From Pseudomonas linyingensis (GTDB lineage: Bacteria > Pseudomonadota > Gammaproteobacteria > Pseudomonadales > Pseudomonadaceae), in contig NZ_FNZE01000007.1 in NCBI RefSeq assembly GCF_900109175.1, forward strand, positions 1 to 64,000: a stretch of DNA of 64,000 bases, written 5' to 3'. Made by a program: the position numbers and the translations under genes. Positions 1 to 7,818 of the stretch are shown piece after piece. The notes beneath the pieces are model-generated. The model did no database searches. It saw nothing but the letters and a program-made list of their open reading frames with translations, and was not told where the DNA came from. The stretch's first letter is position 1, and every line of letters begins with the position of its first letter.

Positions 1-230
1 GCGTCGGGGGCGGCGACCTTGAGCACCAGGGCGGCGCCCAGCGCGGCGGCGGCATCGCCGAGATGGGCGCCGGCAGCGACGTAGGCGTCATCCGGGATGC
101 AGGCAGCCAGGCCGGCACCGGGCTGCACGACGACCTGGTGGCCCTGGGCGACCAGTTTCTTCACCGTTTCCGGCGTGGCGGCCACGCGGGTTTCCCCGGC
201 GTGGGTTTCGAGAGGGATACCGATGTGCAC
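1..230 (-). CDS. pntA: NAD(P) transhydrogenase alpha subunit, N-terminal part (partial)
   Basis: The 5' end of a leftward gene that leaves the window at base 1. The first residues read MHIGIPLETHAGETRVAATP, followed by a conserved stretch ending near VLKVAAP, which is the NAD-binding domain I start of PntA (alanine dehydrogenase/PntA N-terminal fold). PntA forms the membrane proton-translocating transhydrogenase with PntB, moving hydride between NADH and NADP. The start is GTG at 230-228; the reverse strand has an AGGAAGA ribosome site about 8 bases before it, which supports this codon. The rest of the gene is outside the window, so completeness cannot be judged. Confidence 0.85.
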   Translation of the reverse strand, partial: MHIGIPLETHAGETRVAATPETVKKLVAQGHQVVVQPGAGLAACIPDDAYVAAGAHLGDAAAALGAALVLKVAAPD

Positions 231-320
231 GGGCAAATCTTCCTAAGATCGTTGTTGCAGGGGGGGCGTGTTGCCCAAGCAAGCAAGGCGTGGCGGAGTA
301 ACCCCAGTCAGGCCTTGCCG

Positions 321-352
321 CGACCTGCCGATCGATTTCGATCGGCAGGTCG
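321..352. repeat. perfect 14-bp inverted repeat with 4-base loop
   Basis: CGACCTGCCGATCG at 321-334 and its exact reverse complement at 339-352 enclose ATTT. It sits 137 bases beyond the stop of the leftward outer-membrane gene and about 90 bases before the pntA start, so it could end the upstream operon or lie in the pntA leader. There is no T-run, so a simple intrinsic terminator is not shown. Confidence 0.6.
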
Positions 353-488
353 GCGGGCACTTCCCGGAGCACTCGGCGAGCGAAAGACGCGTGCTTCGTC
401 GAGGGCTCCAGGCGGATGGGTGGAAGACCCATTGCACCTGGCTGGGAAGTCTTATTCAGGTCGGCCTCGAGCCGGCAATCAATGCGGT

Positions 489-1454
489 TCAGAAAACATG
501 CAGCAGCCGGAGGTTGAGACGTGACTCCTCTTTGAAACCGCTTTCAACCGAGGTGTCTCGCGCAAATGTCGCCAGCAGCTGTGTGCGTGGGCTGACGAAG
601 TAGGATCCTCCGGCCAGGATTTTTTCCTGATTGCTTTCGTCGCCCAGCCTGACGCCATCCACTTCGGTTTCTCCGCCCCACAGGCGGGAATAGCCAACGT
701 GGAGGGCAGCTTTTTCGCCAACCTTGTACCGGATGAAACCTTGCAGCTGATACTGCGGGTCCTGTTCGAGCGTCAGGTCGGCAGCGCTGTAGTCGTCGTT
801 GTCGCCGAAGAACGTCACGTCCGCGACCAGGTCGACAACGATGTTGTTGGCAAGGCCATGCATGTAGCCGCCCTGGAAGACATATTTCCAGCGGTTCTCC
901 CCGAGGTTCAGGAGGTTGTCCTTGTCGTATTCACCCAGGGGTAGAAAAAGGTACTGGGTGATGCCCAGCGCTCGGCTCAGCGATGGCTCTTGGTCGATCC
1001 AGATGGCGCTGGCCAGAATGGGGTCGCCCATACCACTTTCACTGCCGAGGGCGTCAAGGTCCTCGCCGGCGGAGAGGTGGCCGAAGGGCAGGAGCAGCTG
1101 GATGTTCGTCAGGTGGCCAGCGATATCCTGATAGCGAACCCCCCGGAGAATGGCAACATCGGAATCGAGCTTGTATTTGCCGCTGAGCTTGTTCCCGTCG
1201 AGATAGAAATCGTCCCGCTCCGCATGCTGCAGGTAGAGAAGTCCCAGCTTCGTGCCTGCTGGCATCGGGGTATAGTCGCCTGGATCGACATCCAGGGCAT
1301 GGCACAGAATCGGGAATTGCAGGCAGGAAGCCAGCAGCAGTGAGCGGAGTATCGAGTTGGTCTGCTGGCTGGTCTTGCTGGTGAGGGTAAACTCGAGGGC
1401 CGGCTTGGAAACTTTGGGCAAGGTCAGAGGGCAGGCTTTTGTTGTTGTTTTCAT
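489..1454 (-). CDS. outer-membrane protein, phenol-degradation MetA/transporter family
   Basis: A 321-residue exported protein. After an unusually long N-terminus (about 34 residues) comes a hydrophobic signal segment ending near CHA at residue 53. The mature part has alternating strand patterns (for example LQGFIRYKVGEKAALHVGYS) and ends in an aromatic residue (LLHVF), typical of an outer-membrane beta-barrel. The features match the MetA-pathway 'phenol degradation' family, which is thought to help uptake of hydrophobic substrates. It is the last gene of a leftward operon behind a Baeyer-Villiger monooxygenase and an esterase, 82 bases after the latter, which suggests a role in ketone or ester entry. 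The substrate is inferred from context only. Confidence 0.75.
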   Translation of the reverse strand: MKTTTKACPLTLPKVSKPALEFTLTSKTSQQTNSILRSLLLASCLQFPILCHALDVDPGDYTPMPAGTKLGLLYLQHAERDDFYLDGNKLSGKYKLDSDVAILRGVRYQDIAGHLTNIQLLLPFGHLSAGEDLDALGSESGMGDPILASAIWIDQEPSLSRALGITQYLFLPLGEYDKDNLLNLGENRWKYVFQGGYMHGLANNIVVDLVADVTFFGDNDDYSAADLTLEQDPQYQLQGFIRYKVGEKAALHVGYSRLWGGETEVDGVRLGDESNQEKILAGGSYFVSPRTQLLATFARDTSVESGFKEESRLNLRLLHVF

Positions 1455-1536
1455 GTCTTTCCCATATTTTTATAAATTCATGTTGGGATAAGCACAGGGG
1501 GCTGTGCTTATTTTGAATCTGGTCTTGGGAGTGACC

Positions 1537-2586
1537 TCACGGGGCAGGAGTCGACAACAGCTCCAGCAGATGAGCATCCACCTGCTTCAGCATTTCGGCG
1601 TCGGTGCCGAAAAGTCCGAGATGGCCATCTATCGAGTGCAGCGGCCTGAACTCGCTGTTGGGGATCAGCTCTTGCTCGGCCAGGCAATCGTCGCAGGTAA
1701 AAAACATGTCATGGGAAATCGGCATCACGTAGGTCTTTGCCTTGATACGCCCCAGGGCTGCCGCGAGATCGCCGCCGGTATTCCGGCTGACATCGCCCCG
1801 CTGCCATTTCCAGGCCATGCTCAGCAGGTTGTTGGGATCCATCTCCGCGAAGTAACCGGTCATGAAGTTGTCGACGAAGGCCGGCATCGAATCGAAGCCC
1901 AGGGCCTTGTGCCGACTGGTGCGGAAGAACTCGGTGCTCCAGCCCATCACCGTCCACAGTTTTGCATGACGTTTGAGTCCGGCGGCCACCTGATGCGAGG
2001 AACCGTACAGGCCAGACTGGTAGGCCGGGTCGGTGGTGATGGCTTCGATGAGTGCTTCGGCGTACAGGAAGTCATGCGCGCTGTTGCGCGCGGTTCCCGC
2101 CATCGGTGCGGCGCGCTTGACGAAGTCCGGGTAGCGCACCGCCCACTCATAGGTCTGCTGCGCGCCCATCGAGCCGCCGACCACCAGCGCCAGGCTCTCG
2201 AGGCCGAAATGCTCGGTCAGCAAGCGGTGCTGGGCGCGTACATCGTCGCTGATCCTGACCTGCGGGAAGCCGGGGCCAGCCAGCGAGCCCGTGCTGTTGC
2301 TCGGCGATGTGGAGAGGCCGTTGCCGATCTGATTGACGACGATGATGCAGTATTTCGCCGGGTCCAGGGCGCGGCCCTCGCCGATATAGGCCTGCTCCAT
2401 GATCTTGCTGGTGCCGGAGTACCAGGTCGGTACCAGAATCGCGTTGCTCTTATCGGCGTTGAGTGTGCCGTATATGGCCACGGCCAATTTGCAATCAGGG
2501 ATGCTGGCGCCTTCCTCGAGTTCGAGGGAGCCGATATCGATCAGCTCGAAAGGCCCATGATTTTCTTGCGAGTAGTAGTTGGTCAT
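1537..2586 (-). CDS. mekB: serine esterase of the homoserine acetyltransferase fold (MekB-like)
   Basis: A 349-residue alpha/beta hydrolase. The nucleophile elbow is GGSMGA, the likely acid is the Asp of SHDMFF and the likely base the His of DGHLG, the usual order for the MetX fold. A true homoserine acetyltransferase would be expected in methionine synthesis, but here the gene lies directly behind a Baeyer-Villiger monooxygenase. The same pairing is known as mekA-mekB in methyl ethyl ketone degradation by Pseudomonas veronii, where MekB is an esterase with this fold. It would hydrolyse the ester made by the monooxygenase to an alcohol and an acid. The start at 2586 is chosen over an in-frame ATG six codons upstream because AGGAGA lies 7 bases before it. 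The gene symbol is by analogy. Confidence 0.8.
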   Translation of the reverse strand: MTNYYSQENHGPFELIDIGSLELEEGASIPDCKLAVAIYGTLNADKSNAILVPTWYSGTSKIMEQAYIGEGRALDPAKYCIIVVNQIGNGLSTSPSNSTGSLAGPGFPQVRISDDVRAQHRLLTEHFGLESLALVVGGSMGAQQTYEWAVRYPDFVKRAAPMAGTARNSAHDFLYAEALIEAITTDPAYQSGLYGSSHQVAAGLKRHAKLWTVMGWSTEFFRTSRHKALGFDSMPAFVDNFMTGYFAEMDPNNLLSMAWKWQRGDVSRNTGGDLAAALGRIKAKTYVMPISHDMFFTCDDCLAEQELIPNSEFRPLHSIDGHLGLFGTDAEMLKQVDAHLLELLSTPAP

Positions 2587-2668
2587 CTCGGGTCTCCTGG
2601 ACATGGAGCTGCCACGGCAAAAGCGGAAGTAGCCGTGACAGCTTCATTCGATTGGCTGGGAGTTACTT

Positions 2669-4324
2669 TCAGGCCATTGCGAAGCCCGGATAACCCTCGG
2701 CAGCTATTTCGTCGCAGCGGCGGTGGTAGTTACCGGCGCCGCCGATATAGGAAATGAGTCGGCGCGGCTTCCCATCCACATTCGAGCCCATGTACCAGGA
2801 GTCGGTTTTTACCACCAGGGTCTTGGCGGCGACCTCATCGTGGTGCTGTACCCAGCTGTCTTCGAAGTCCTTGGTCGCTTCGACGGTGTGTTTGCCGTGC
2901 TGGCGCGAAAAGTCGATACAGCCGGTGATCCAGTCGACCTGCTGTTGCAGGCAGGTGGTCATGTTGCAGAGCGCCGCGGACGGCGCCAGCGGCGCACCGG
3001 TGGTGAACAGGTTGGGGTAGCCGTGAATCTGCAGCCCCATCGCGGTGCGGATTTCCTGCTGCCACTGCTCCTTCAGCGAGCGGTGATTGCGGCCGCGAAT
3101 ATCGATGCGGCTGAGCGCGCCGGAGCCGGCGTCGAAACCGACAGCCATAATGATGATATCGACCTCATGCACCTTGCCGTCCGCGGTCTGGATACCTTCG
3201 GGAACGATCTTCTCGATAGGTGCTTTCTTGCAGTCGACCGCTTCGACGTTATCTTGCAGGTAAACCTCGAGATACTTGTTTTCCAGCGGTACGCGGTGAG
3301 TGCCGAAACCGTAGTCGGCGGAAGAGGGGATGAGCAGGTCGCAGAGTTCCGGCTTGGACTGCAGGCGCTCGCGCATCTTTTCGCGCACGAATGCGGAAAC
3401 CGCTTCGCTGACCTGCTCGTCGACGAACATCTCGGGGAAGGAGGCCAGCCACAGGGCCAGAGAGCCGTCTTCCCACAGTTTTTCCAGCACGGCACGACGT
3501 TCTTCGGGGGTCTTCTCGGCCCAGGGGCCGGCGTCGAAGTCGTAGTCGAAGCCGGCAAAGGTTTCGCGCACGCGCTTCTTGAGTTCGTGGAACCGCGAAC
3601 CCCATTTTTCCCAGTCTTCCTTGCTGTATTTGGGGTTGCGCATCGGAATAATATACTGCGGAGTGCGCACGAAAACCTTCATCGATCCCACCTGGGGCGC
3701 GATGGTCTGGATCACCTGAATACCGGTGGCGCCGGTGCCGATCACGGCGACGCGCTTGCCCTTCAGGTTGACGCCTTCCTTGGGCCACAGGCCGGTATGG
3801 TGGATCTCGCCGCGGAAGGAGGATTGCCCCGGGAAGCGGTCGGTCAGCGGGGCGGAAAGCATGCCGCAACAGGCAATCAGGTACTGGGTATTGATCGTTT
3901 CACCGGCCTCGGTCGTCACATTCCAGCGGCCTTTCTCCTCGCAATAGTGCGCGGAAACGATACGGGTACTGAGCTGGATATCCTTGCGCAGATCCAGACG
4001 GTCTGCCACGTAGTTCAGCCACTCTTCGGTTTCCGGTTGGGCGGGGAAGCGTTCGGTCGGCTGCCAAGACTTATAGAGTTCCTCGGAGAACCAGTACTGA
4101 TAGATCTCGGCCTGGGAGTCGAAACGGGCGCCGGGGTAGCGGTTCCAATACCAGGTGCCGCCGACACCGGAGGCCGTGTCGTAGGCGCGGACTTTCAATC
4201 CCATCTCGCGAAGGCGATGCAACTGATACAAGCCGGCTACGCCTGAGCCAATCACCATTGCATCCAGAAACGTCACTTTACCGGTATCGGATGACACGGG
4301 GCTGGTTTCCAATTGAGTACTCAT
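2669..4324 (-). CDS. mekA: Baeyer-Villiger monooxygenase, flavin-dependent (MekA-like)
   Basis: A 551-residue class B flavoprotein monooxygenase that inserts oxygen next to a ketone carbonyl to give an ester or lactone, using FAD, NADPH and O2. The FAD-binding GSGVAG motif is at residues 26-31. The Baeyer-Villiger fingerprint F-x-G-x3-H-x3-W-P is present as FRGEIHHTGLWP around residues 169-180, and the NADPH Rossmann motif GTGATG follows near residue 190. The length is usual for the family. It is the first gene of a leftward operon with the esterase (82-base gap) and an outer-membrane protein. The substrate (linear or cyclic ketone) cannot be told from sequence alone; the mekA symbol rests on the mekB-like neighbour. 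Confidence 0.9.
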   Translation of the reverse strand: MSTQLETSPVSSDTGKVTFLDAMVIGSGVAGLYQLHRLREMGLKVRAYDTASGVGGTWYWNRYPGARFDSQAEIYQYWFSEELYKSWQPTERFPAQPETEEWLNYVADRLDLRKDIQLSTRIVSAHYCEEKGRWNVTTEAGETINTQYLIACCGMLSAPLTDRFPGQSSFRGEIHHTGLWPKEGVNLKGKRVAVIGTGATGIQVIQTIAPQVGSMKVFVRTPQYIIPMRNPKYSKEDWEKWGSRFHELKKRVRETFAGFDYDFDAGPWAEKTPEERRAVLEKLWEDGSLALWLASFPEMFVDEQVSEAVSAFVREKMRERLQSKPELCDLLIPSSADYGFGTHRVPLENKYLEVYLQDNVEAVDCKKAPIEKIVPEGIQTADGKVHEVDIIIMAVGFDAGSGALSRIDIRGRNHRSLKEQWQQEIRTAMGLQIHGYPNLFTTGAPLAPSAALCNMTTCLQQQVDWITGCIDFSRQHGKHTVEATKDFEDSWVQHHDEVAAKTLVVKTDSWYMGSNVDGKPRRLISYIGGAGNYHRRCDEIAAEGYPGFAMA

Positions 4325-4532
4325 TGTGAAGCCTCATTTTGTTATGTTTATGTTGACTTGTTTATTGCCTTTACTTTTTAGGCCGGCAGGCAACTGTGAA
4401 GGCACAATGAGACCGTAACAACGCAGGTAGCCTGCGCTCTTGAAAAAAGCAGTGAAACTATTGAAGGAACTGGTGTTGATCACTCGCTGGTTGTTACTCG
4501 ACTGACCATATGGGCGAGTGCGGCTCACGGCA

Positions 4533-4604
4533 TCACGGATAGGTATCGGCTGGGCGATGAGCGAACAGATGACGGCCAATCTGGTCTGTGATGCCTTACG
4601 CGTG
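4533..4604 (+). mobile_element. remnant of an IS3-family transposase (orfB fragment)
   Basis: One forward frame contains the peptide IGWAMSEQMTANLVCDAL, which matches the conserved stretch just before the DDE catalytic centre of IS3-group OrfB proteins (usual form 'IVGWSMAEQMTADLVCNAL'). The rest of the transposase is missing on both sides and no terminal inverted repeats were seen, so this is a decayed scrap. It lies in the otherwise gene-free stretch 4325-4653 between the monooxygenase and a small CWC gene, where I see nothing else. Confidence 0.6.
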
Positions 4605-4653
4605 CAGCGTGGGGTAGGGCATCCACTTGGCCGGCCAGTCAGGCTGCCGAGCT

Positions 4654-4872
4654 TCAGTCTTCGCTGGCGGATTTCGACGGCGGCAGACCGGCCGCGCAGC
4701 GTGGACACAGGCAAGCCTTGTTGAGCAGATGCACGGGCACTCGCGCGAGCGCTTCCTTGCTGACGGGGGCCATGGTGCACCAGCATTCCACGTCGAGGCG
4801 GCCGGCTTGGGCTGGAGAGCATTGGTTTGCACCGCCGCAAAGCGGGCATAGGTGGTTGGGGAGCGATTGCAT
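4654..4872 (-). CDS. small cysteine-rich CWC family protein
   Basis: A 72-residue protein with CPLCG (residues 9-13), then CWC (30-32), then a CLCPRCA block (54-60), the cysteine spacing of the 'cysteine-rich CWC' family, probably a small zinc-binding protein of unknown role. The start MQSLPNH is chosen because the family begins shortly before the first CxxC; a longer in-frame start at 4995 would add an unrelated tail. The ribosome site before this ATG is weak. It is a lone gene next to a transposase remnant. Confidence 0.65.
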   Translation of the reverse strand: MQSLPNHLCPLCGGANQCSPAQAGRLDVECWCTMAPVSKEALARVPVHLLNKACLCPRCAAGLPPSKSASED

Positions 4873-5053
4873 GTTTGGGGGGGATTGCCGAGTTGAGTGT
4901 TTGTTTTGTTGATGGCCCACTACTCGACACCAGATGGTGCGAGCCAGTGCGCCATCTGGTGCAAACATTCCCTCGTCAAACCTGGCGTGCTCCACACTGC
5001 ATTGCAGCGTTCAGCTACTTGCTGGAAGCCTGCGGGATGGTATCCACCAAGAT

Positions 5054-5107
5054 TGGCAAGCCCTTGCCGTTCACCACGTTGTGCGAGCGGATAGTGGCGA
5101 CGCTACC
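5054..5107 (+). repeat. 54-bp direct repeat, copy 1
   Basis: Begins with the 19-base block TGGCAAGCCCTTGCCGTTC, identical to copy 2 at 6565-6583, and continues with about 35 bases of recognisable similarity ending in ACGCTAC. The first part holds a small palindrome (GGCAAG/CTTGCC). It lies just past the stop of the leftward LprI-MliC gene. Confidence 0.6.
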
Positions 5108-5155
5108 CGAACGGTCGATCGGCTGTCCATATCACGGCCCGCCCGAGGCAATGCT

Positions 5156-5758
5156 TCAGGGTGACTTCCGGCAACGCATCTCCGCCGCCCCATATCCCCA
5201 TATCACTGCCGCCACGCTCTGATGCTCCCAGATGCTCTCGTTGCGCCCCTGGTAGCGGGTGCCGCTGGCGCTGGGCTGGCGGTACATAAGCGACACGCTG
5301 TCGCCGCGCTCGGCGATCAGGGTCGGCGGTTCGGTGGCGAAGAAGGTGACGATCAGCTCGCTGCCGGGGGCGTCGTCGCAGACGAAGGTGAAGGGGCCGG
5401 TGTGCGGCACCAGGCGATAGCGGGCCTGCAGCTCGGCGATGCGCAGTCGGTAGCTGTCCTCTATGCAGGCGCGCTGGTCGGTGCTTTTCCAGCAGTCGTC
5501 GCGGCCCTTGATCCAGCCGCGCTGCTCGGCCTTGAGCTGCGGCGGGTGCTCGTTGGCCGCCCTGGTGCTGGCCGCGGTGTAGACCTCGGCCAGTTGGCGG
5601 TCGAGGTCGGACAGTTCGGCGTCCGCGCAGACCAGCGCCGGGATGCTGGAGTTCTCGACCTTGTTGCAGTCATACGAGGGGCCTTGAGGCTGGGTGTGCA
5701 CAGCGAAGGTCAGCAGCATGCTGCACAGTGGCAGTGCCGCGAAGCCGAAGCGATTCAT
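5156..5758 (-). CDS. lipoprotein/exported LprI-type protein fused to a MliC-type lysozyme-inhibitor domain
   Basis: A 200-residue exported protein with a signal peptide (residues 1-23). Residues about 30-115 have the LprI N-terminal pattern: paired cysteines (SYDC, LVCADAELS), a Q-R-x-W-I-K-G-R-D-x-C motif and a last C-I-x-D-x-Y. Residues about 125-197 resemble the MliC domain, starting FVCDD and ending MRC, with the strand pattern of membrane-bound lysozyme inhibitors. Both domain types are linked to periplasmic resistance to lysozyme. It is a single gene, 69 bases from the next leftward gene. The two domains are recognised by pattern only. Confidence 0.75.
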   Translation of the reverse strand: MNRFGFAALPLCSMLLTFAVHTQPQGPSYDCNKVENSSIPALVCADAELSDLDRQLAEVYTAASTRAANEHPPQLKAEQRGWIKGRDDCWKSTDQRACIEDSYRLRIAELQARYRLVPHTGPFTFVCDDAPGSELIVTFFATEPPTLIAERGDSVSLMYRQPSASGTRYQGRNESIWEHQSVAAVIWGYGAAEMRCRKSP

Positions 5759-5827
5759 GTCGATCTCCCTCGGCGACCGGGACAGGGCCGCGGCCTGCCA
5801 CCGGCCGGATGGGCCGGCGGCGCGAAA

Positions 5828-6418
5828 TCAGACGGTAGCGACCTGCTCCAGTATGGCCAGCGACTGGGCGAGGCGCTGGCTGCGTTCGTTGAGCTGCGCC
5901 ACTTCGAACTGGTGGACTTCCTCGATGATGGCGAAGAGCGACTGGAAGCGCTGCAGGTCGTCCTCATTGGCGAAGCCCATGCCGTCGTCGGCGAAGACCA
6001 CGGTATCTCGGCAGGCGTCGATGAGCTGGCAGATCTCCATGGCCGCAGTGATCCAGCGTTCGCGGTTGCGGTAGAGCAGGCTCTGGGCTTCGAGTTGCGC
6101 GTTGATCGAGGCGATCACCCCCGCGCGGTATTCCGCCTGCCGGTGCTCCGGCAACTCGTCCAGCGCCGCAGCCAGTTCGGTGGAGCAGGCCAGGGCCAGT
6201 TGCTCGAATGCGCTCTTGTGCGTGTGCATGAACTCGCTGAGTTGCTCGAGTGCCGCCCTGGATTGCACCGTGCCCTCTGGGCTGGCCAGGCGCTCCTGCG
6301 ACAGCACCCGTTCGAGCTGCAGTTGCTCCTGTCTGTCGTTGAGGGCCTTGGCTGCCTGCATGCCGACCAGGGCATGGCGCTTGGCGAGTTCGATGAAGCG
6401 GAGCTCGGTCACGTGCAT
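5828..6418 (-). CDS. hypothetical alpha-helical protein
   Basis: 196 residues, starting MHVTELRFIELAKRHALVGM. No signal peptide or membrane segment is visible. The composition (many Leu, Gln, Glu, Ala) suggests an all-helical or coiled-coil cytoplasmic protein. I do not recognise a family. A longer in-frame start at 6610 adds a Pro/Ser-rich tail unlike a coding sequence and overlaps the direct repeat, so the shorter start is preferred, although its ribosome site is weak. It sits with the LprI-MliC gene inside a segment bounded by two direct repeats. Confidence 0.6.
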   Translation of the reverse strand: MHVTELRFIELAKRHALVGMQAAKALNDRQEQLQLERVLSQERLASPEGTVQSRAALEQLSEFMHTHKSAFEQLALACSTELAAALDELPEHRQAEYRAGVIASINAQLEAQSLLYRNRERWITAAMEICQLIDACRDTVVFADDGMGFANEDDLQRFQSLFAIIEEVHQFEVAQLNERSQRLAQSLAILEQVATV

Positions 6419-6819
6419 GGTAGAAGAACTGCTCTTGATTCGGCAGCAGAGGGCATGGGCAATAGACCCCTCGGCGGCATGACATTTACTTGTCGCTCCT
6501 GGTGCGTGCCTCGGTACCTCTGGCGGCCGTTCGCTGCCGGTCGCGAGGGATGCTGGGCCAGGAGTGGCAAGCCCTTGCCGTTCGCTGCATGGCGCAAGCG
6601 GGCATGGCATAACGCTATCTCAGGGCGCGCGCCACTGTCCACGTCGGAGGGGCGGTTTTGCTGATGCTGGCACAGAGACAGCCTGCGCCTGGGCGAAGTC
6701 GTCCTGCAGCGCAGCTACGACGGACGGAGGCTTAGTGCAGCGCAAGCCTCGACTAGGCTGAACAGCGTCATCCCTCCATCGTCCAGGGAGGGTGCACTTG
6801 TTCACAGGAGAAGCTGCCC
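6419..6819. other. non-coding stretch with second direct repeat
   Basis: 400 bases without a convincing gene between two divergent genes. It holds copy 2 of the 54-bp direct repeat, and a CCCTCC/GGGAGGG inverted pair around 6773-6793 just upstream of the lectin-like gene. Promoters for both flanking genes probably lie here, but none was identified with confidence. Confidence 0.5.
6565..6618 (+). repeat. 54-bp direct repeat, copy 2
   Basis: Same orientation as the copy at 5054. The first 19 bases are identical, the rest similar, ending ACGCTAT. Together the copies bracket 1.5 kb holding the LprI-MliC gene and one unknown gene. Confidence 0.6.
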
Positions 6820-7473
6820 ATGTCCTCTTTCCATTTCAACCGCCGTGTGGCGCTGGCTGTGCTGGCATTCAGCTGCAGTGTCGCCGCCCAGGCCGAAATG
6901 ACCTTCTTCGTTACCAGCACCGGCATGGGCAAGGGCGCCGATCTTGGCGGCCTGGCCGGTGCCGATGCCCACTGCCAGCAGCTGGCCGAGGCAGTCGGCG
7001 CTGGCGGGCATACCTGGCGCGCCTATCTCAGTGCCAGCGCCGCCGACGGCCAGCCGGCGGTGCATGCTCGCGAGCGCATCGGCAAGGGCCCGTGGCGCAA
7101 CGCCAAGGGGGTGGTCGTCGCCAGCGATGTGGTCCAGCTGCACGGTGACAACAACCTGAACAAGGACACCGCGCTGGACGAGCACGGTATGCCGGTCAAG
7201 GGCCGTGGCGACCAGCCGAACATGCACGACATCCTCACCGGCTCGAAGGCCGACGGCACCGCCTTCGTCGGCGATGAAGACCTCACCTGCGCCAACTGGA
7301 CCAGCAGCACCACCGGCGCGGCCATGGTCGGCCATCACGACCGCGTGGGCCTGGACGACAGCGCCCCGGCGCGCTCGTGGAACACCTCGCACCCCACGCG
7401 CGGCGGCTGCAGCAACGAGGCACTGGCCTCCTCAGGCGGGGCGGGATTGTTCTACTGCTTCGCGGCGGACTGA
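6820..7473 (+). CDS. secreted lectin-like protein
   Basis: A 217-residue exported protein. The signal peptide is residues 1-25 (ends AAQA). The mature part begins MTFFVTSTGMGKGADLGGL and has four to five cysteines, with tryptophan/glycine motifs (TCANWTSS, SWNTSH, LFYCFA) in the order seen in endostatin/C-type-lectin-like bacterial 'lectin' proteins. The start has a good AGGAGA site 9 bases upstream. No neighbour suggests the function; ligand and location beyond export are unknown. Confidence 0.7.
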   Translation: MSSFHFNRRVALAVLAFSCSVAAQAEMTFFVTSTGMGKGADLGGLAGADAHCQQLAEAVGAGGHTWRAYLSASAADGQPAVHARERIGKGPWRNAKGVVVASDVVQLHGDNNLNKDTALDEHGMPVKGRGDQPNMHDILTGSKADGTAFVGDEDLTCANWTSSTTGAAMVGHHDRVGLDDSAPARSWNTSHPTRGGCSNEALASSGGAGLFYCFAAD

Positions 7474-7482
7474 TCCCCGGCC

Positions 7483-7812
7483 TCATGCGGGGCGCGGGGT
7501 GCGCCGCGGCCGGCCGTACAGCTCGCGCAGCTCGTCCTTGGCGGCCTCGAGCACCGAGCGCTGTTCGGCGGGGAGCTGGCGGCCGGCACGGTTGAGGTAG
7601 AAGTTGAGCATCGCCATCGCGGAGGCGAATGGGCTGGCCTTGCGCCGCTCGCTGCATTCGGCGGAGGCGGCGAGCGAGCGGGCGATGGCGCGCGGATCGT
7701 CCCAGGTGAACACCCCCGGTTCGAGGTCGAGGGCGTTGCTGGTCGCGGTGACCCGCTGCGACCAGCGCAACTCCCCGTCAGGTCGATGGCGGCTGTCTCC
7801 GCGCTTGGCCAT
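7483..7812 (-). CDS. DUF3175 domain protein
   Basis: 109 residues. The family core is visible: RWSQRVTATSNALDLEPGVF, then W-D-D-P-R-x-I-A-R-S-L, then F-x-S-A-M-x-M-L-x-F-Y-x-N-R-A-G-R. These match the small DUF3175 proteins of proteobacteria, whose function is unknown. Basic residues are concentrated at both ends. It is six bases before the next leftward coding region, with which it may be co-transcribed. Confidence 0.75.
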   Translation of the reverse strand: MAKRGDSRHRPDGELRWSQRVTATSNALDLEPGVFTWDDPRAIARSLAASAECSERRKASPFASAMAMLNFYLNRAGRQLPAEQRSVLEAAKDELRELYGRPRRTPRPA

Positions 7813-7818
7813 GGCTGC

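Noticed and set aside
1504-2757. Long forward ORF of 417 codons opposite the MekB-like gene
   Set aside because: It is the antisense shadow of the esterase and the end of the monooxygenase: no family motif, and composition typical of high-GC shadows (many Gly/Arg/Val/His).
2723-4246. Forward ORF of 507 codons opposite the Baeyer-Villiger monooxygenase
   Set aside because: Shadow frame; the minus strand encodes a complete flavoprotein with all motifs.
4827-5222. Forward ORF of 131 codons in the 4.8-5.2 kb gap
   Set aside because: Overlaps the CWC gene and the direct repeat; composition and lack of motif suggest chance.
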